Assembly: GCF_002368115.1 (NCBI RefSeq)
Contig: NZ_AP018316.1
Coordinates: forward strand, 1,158,525-1,207,051
Length of the DNA: 48,527 nt
Reading direction: 5' to 3'
Source: Dolichospermum compactum NIES-806
GTDB lineage: Bacteria > Cyanobacteriota > Cyanobacteriia > Cyanobacteriales > Nostocaceae
Below, piece after piece: positions 47,106-48,527 of this stretch (position 1 is the stretch's first letter; the number at the start of each line of letters is the position of its first letter). The notes below the pieces were generated by a model. That model did no database searches. It worked only from the letters and a program-made list of their open reading frames with translations, and was not told where the DNA came from. The position numbers and the translations under genes are program-made.

Positions 47106-48527
47106 CTACTTTAACCGCCAAATCTTGATAGTTTTGTCACTACTCCCACTAGCCAGAGTTTGACCATCGGGGCTGTATGCTACTGAAAGAACCGAGCTAG
47201 TATGAGCAGTAAAAGTTTGCAGTAGCTTTCCCGTTTTTACATCCCACAGTTTGATAGTGTCGTCCTCACTCCCACTAGCCAGAGTTTGACCATCGGGGCT
47301 GTATGCTATTGACCAAACCAAGTCAGAATGACCAGTGAGGGTTTGCAGTAGCTTTCCCGTTTTTACATCCCACAGTTTGATAGTGTCGTCCTCACTCCCA
47401 CTAGCCAGAGTTTGACCATCGGGGCTGTATGCTACTGAAAGAACCGAGCTAGTATGAGCAGTAAAAGTTTGCAGTAGCTTTCCCGTTTTTACATCCCACA
47501 GTTTGATAGTGTCGTCCTCACTCCCACTAGCCAGAGTTTGACCATCGGGGCTGTATGCTATTGACCAAACCAAGTCAGAATGACCAGTGAGGGTTTGCAG
47601 TAGCTTTCCCGTTTTTACATCCCACAGTTTGATAGTGTCGTCCTCACTCCCACTAGCCAGGGTTTGACCATCGGGGCTGTATGCTACTGAAAGAACCGAG
47701 TTAGAATGAGCAGTCAAAGTTTGCAATAGGTTTCCCGTTTTTACATCCCACAGTTTGATAGTCTTGTCATTACTCCCACTAGCCAGGGTTTGACCATCGG
47801 GGCTGTATGCTACTGACCAAACCCTCTCAGAATGACCTTTGAGGGTTTGCAGTAGGTTTCCCGTGTTTACATCCCACAGTTTGATAGTGTTGTCCTCACT
47901 CCCACTAGCCAGGGTTTGACCATCGGGGCTGTATGCTACTGACCAAACCCTCTCAGAATGACCTTCAAGGGTTTTTTCTAAAGAGAAACCAATAGGTAAA
48001 TTTGCAATTATAGATATGGGATTGACTGGAAACACGCCATAACGTGCATAGCCATAGATTTGAGTTCCTATAAGTCCTAATATCGCAGCTATTAATAGTT
48101 TCCATAAAACAGGAATCGTTGTTTGAGGCGCTGGAATTGTGACAGGTTGACTCTGAGGTGTAGAAACTGGCGTTTGTGAAACCTGAGATCGATTTTGCTG
48201 AACTGGTGCTTTACTAATAGATGCTGCAACCTGCCAAATCTTGATAGTGTTGTCATAACTCCCACTAGCCAGAGTTTGACCATCGGGGCTGTATGCTACT
48301 GAATTAACCCAGCTAGAATGACCAGTGAGGGTTTGCAGTAGGTTTCCCGTGTTTACATCCCATAGTTTGATAGTGCTGTCCCTACTCCCACTAGCCAGGG
48401 TTTGACCATCGGGGCTGTATGCTACTGAATTAACCGATCTAGAATGACCAGTGAGGGTTTGCAGTAGGTTTCCTGTGTTTACATTCCATAGTTTGATAGT
48501 GTTGTCATAACTCCCACTAGCCAGGGT
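47106..48527 (-). CDS. WD40-repeat membrane protein, 5' end outside the window
   Basis: One uninterrupted frame of 474 codons runs from the right edge to 47106. The shorter start (GTG at 48035) lies inside the chain. From the edge: about two and a half WD repeats (GHSRSVNSVAYSPDGQTLAS, GSRDSTIKLWDVNTG), a Gln/Ser/Pro/Thr linker (~48120-48230), one membrane helix LWKLLIAAILGLIGTQIYGY, then seven WD repeats ending TIKIWRLK, a full propeller. Repeats are nearly identical over 42 aa. In Nostocales such chains often carry a kinase domain upstream, which cannot be seen here. Confidence 0.85.
   Translation of the reverse strand, partial: TLASGSYDNTIKLWNVNTGNLLQTLTGHSRSVNSVAYSPDGQTLASGSRDSTIKLWDVNTGNLLQTLTGHSSWVNSVAYSPDGQTLASGSYDNTIKIWQVAASISKAPVQQNRSQVSQTPVSTPQSQPVTIPAPQTTIPVLWKLLIAAILGLIGTQIYGYARYGVFPVNPISIIANLPIGFSLEKTLEGHSERVWSVAYSPDGQTLASGSEDNTIKLWDVNTGNLLQTLKGHSERVWSVAYSPDGQTLASGSNDKTIKLWDVKTGNLLQTLTAHSNSVLSVAYSPDGQTLASGSEDDTIKLWDVKTGKLLQTLTGHSDLVWSIAYSPDGQTLASGSEDDTIKLWDVKTGKLLQTFTAHTSSVLSVAYSPDGQTLASGSEDDTIKLWDVKTGKLLQTLTGHSDLVWSIAYSPDGQTLASGSEDDTIKLWDVKTGKLLQTFTAHTSSVLSVAYSPDGQTLASGSSDKTIKIWRLK

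Noticed and set aside
48092..48283. 63-codon minus-strand frame
   Set aside because: It is an out-of-frame reading of the WD40 protein's linker and membrane segment.
1..48527. tRNA or rRNA genes
   Set aside because: I read the intergenic stretches for tRNA-like GTTCGANTC and CCA-proximal arms and for rRNA cores and saw none; a covariance scan was not possible here.

Overview
The window is AT-rich chromosomal DNA from a filamentous, Nostocales-type cyanobacterium (Anabaena/Nostoc/Dolichospermum-like). The evidence is the many GCGATCGC (HIP1) octamers, chlB, NDH-1 CO2-uptake genes, a CruP-type flavoprotein, a HupW-like hydrogenase protease, a gap1-pyk-tal sugar-catabolism cluster, and dense intergenic palindromes and decayed genes. 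The genus is inferred from gene content and was not tested by alignment.

Layout. 1-2740: decayed toxin-antitoxin fragments (an IS-truncated XRE-type antitoxin, a brnT tail, a BrnA-like antitoxin), then four tandem DUF29 genes spaced exactly 524 bp apart, the last broken by a nonsense codon. 2938-6703: gap1, pyruvate kinase and transaldolase. 7045-7970: a c-di-AMP (ydaO-type) riboswitch leader and a universal stress protein. 8072-9294: a YefM/YoeB operon with a small third gene, and a DUF4926 gene. 9370-9786: a minisatellite and an uncalled 54-aa membrane peptide. 9980-11506: chlB. 11749-17370: an accessory block with a one-chain BsuBI/PstI-type restriction-modification protein, Uma2 genes (one broken), an AbrB antitoxin and a DUF2887 gene split by a small mobile element. 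17431-18786: murF. 19208-19703: two small double-glycine-leader peptide precursors with different Gly/Tyr/Cys-rich cores. 19868-28389: a membrane protein, FAS1 protein, ketopantoate-reductase family protein, a thioredoxin/zinc-ribbon/CBS/CBS operon, an adenylate-kinase-like protein, a multi-CBS protein and CruP. 29407-34663: ndhF-ndhD-cup CO2-uptake operon. 34752-41845: redox and cupin genes, a dead SagB-type dehydrogenase gene carrying a 104-bp element, a HupW-like protease, a SET-domain protein, and a TPR / two membrane proteins / truncated NifU-like run that recalls the extended hyp/hup maturation genes of Nostoc. 42392-47105: a sorting-signal exoprotein, one intact IS701-family element, a papain-fold toxin with a putative immunity gene, a truncated barstar and a duplicated repeat island. 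47106-48527: the 3' part of a WD40 membrane protein that runs off the right edge.

Functional links. Gap1, Pyk and Tal serve glycolysis and the pentose phosphate pathway. NdhF, NdhD and Cup form the specific part of a CO2-hydrating NDH-1 complex. The minus-strand genes between 38.7 and 41.8 kb look like accessory factors for uptake hydrogenase. A second theme is mobile DNA: the IS701 element left three partial copies that all keep the same end, and at least four kinds of small non-coding elements sit in or beside genes, two of them with target duplications readable from the sequence. The most promising candidate for an undescribed system is the pair of secreted-peptide precursors at 19.2-19.7 kb, followed by the riboswitch-controlled stress protein, the thioredoxin-CBS operon and the toxin/immunity pair.
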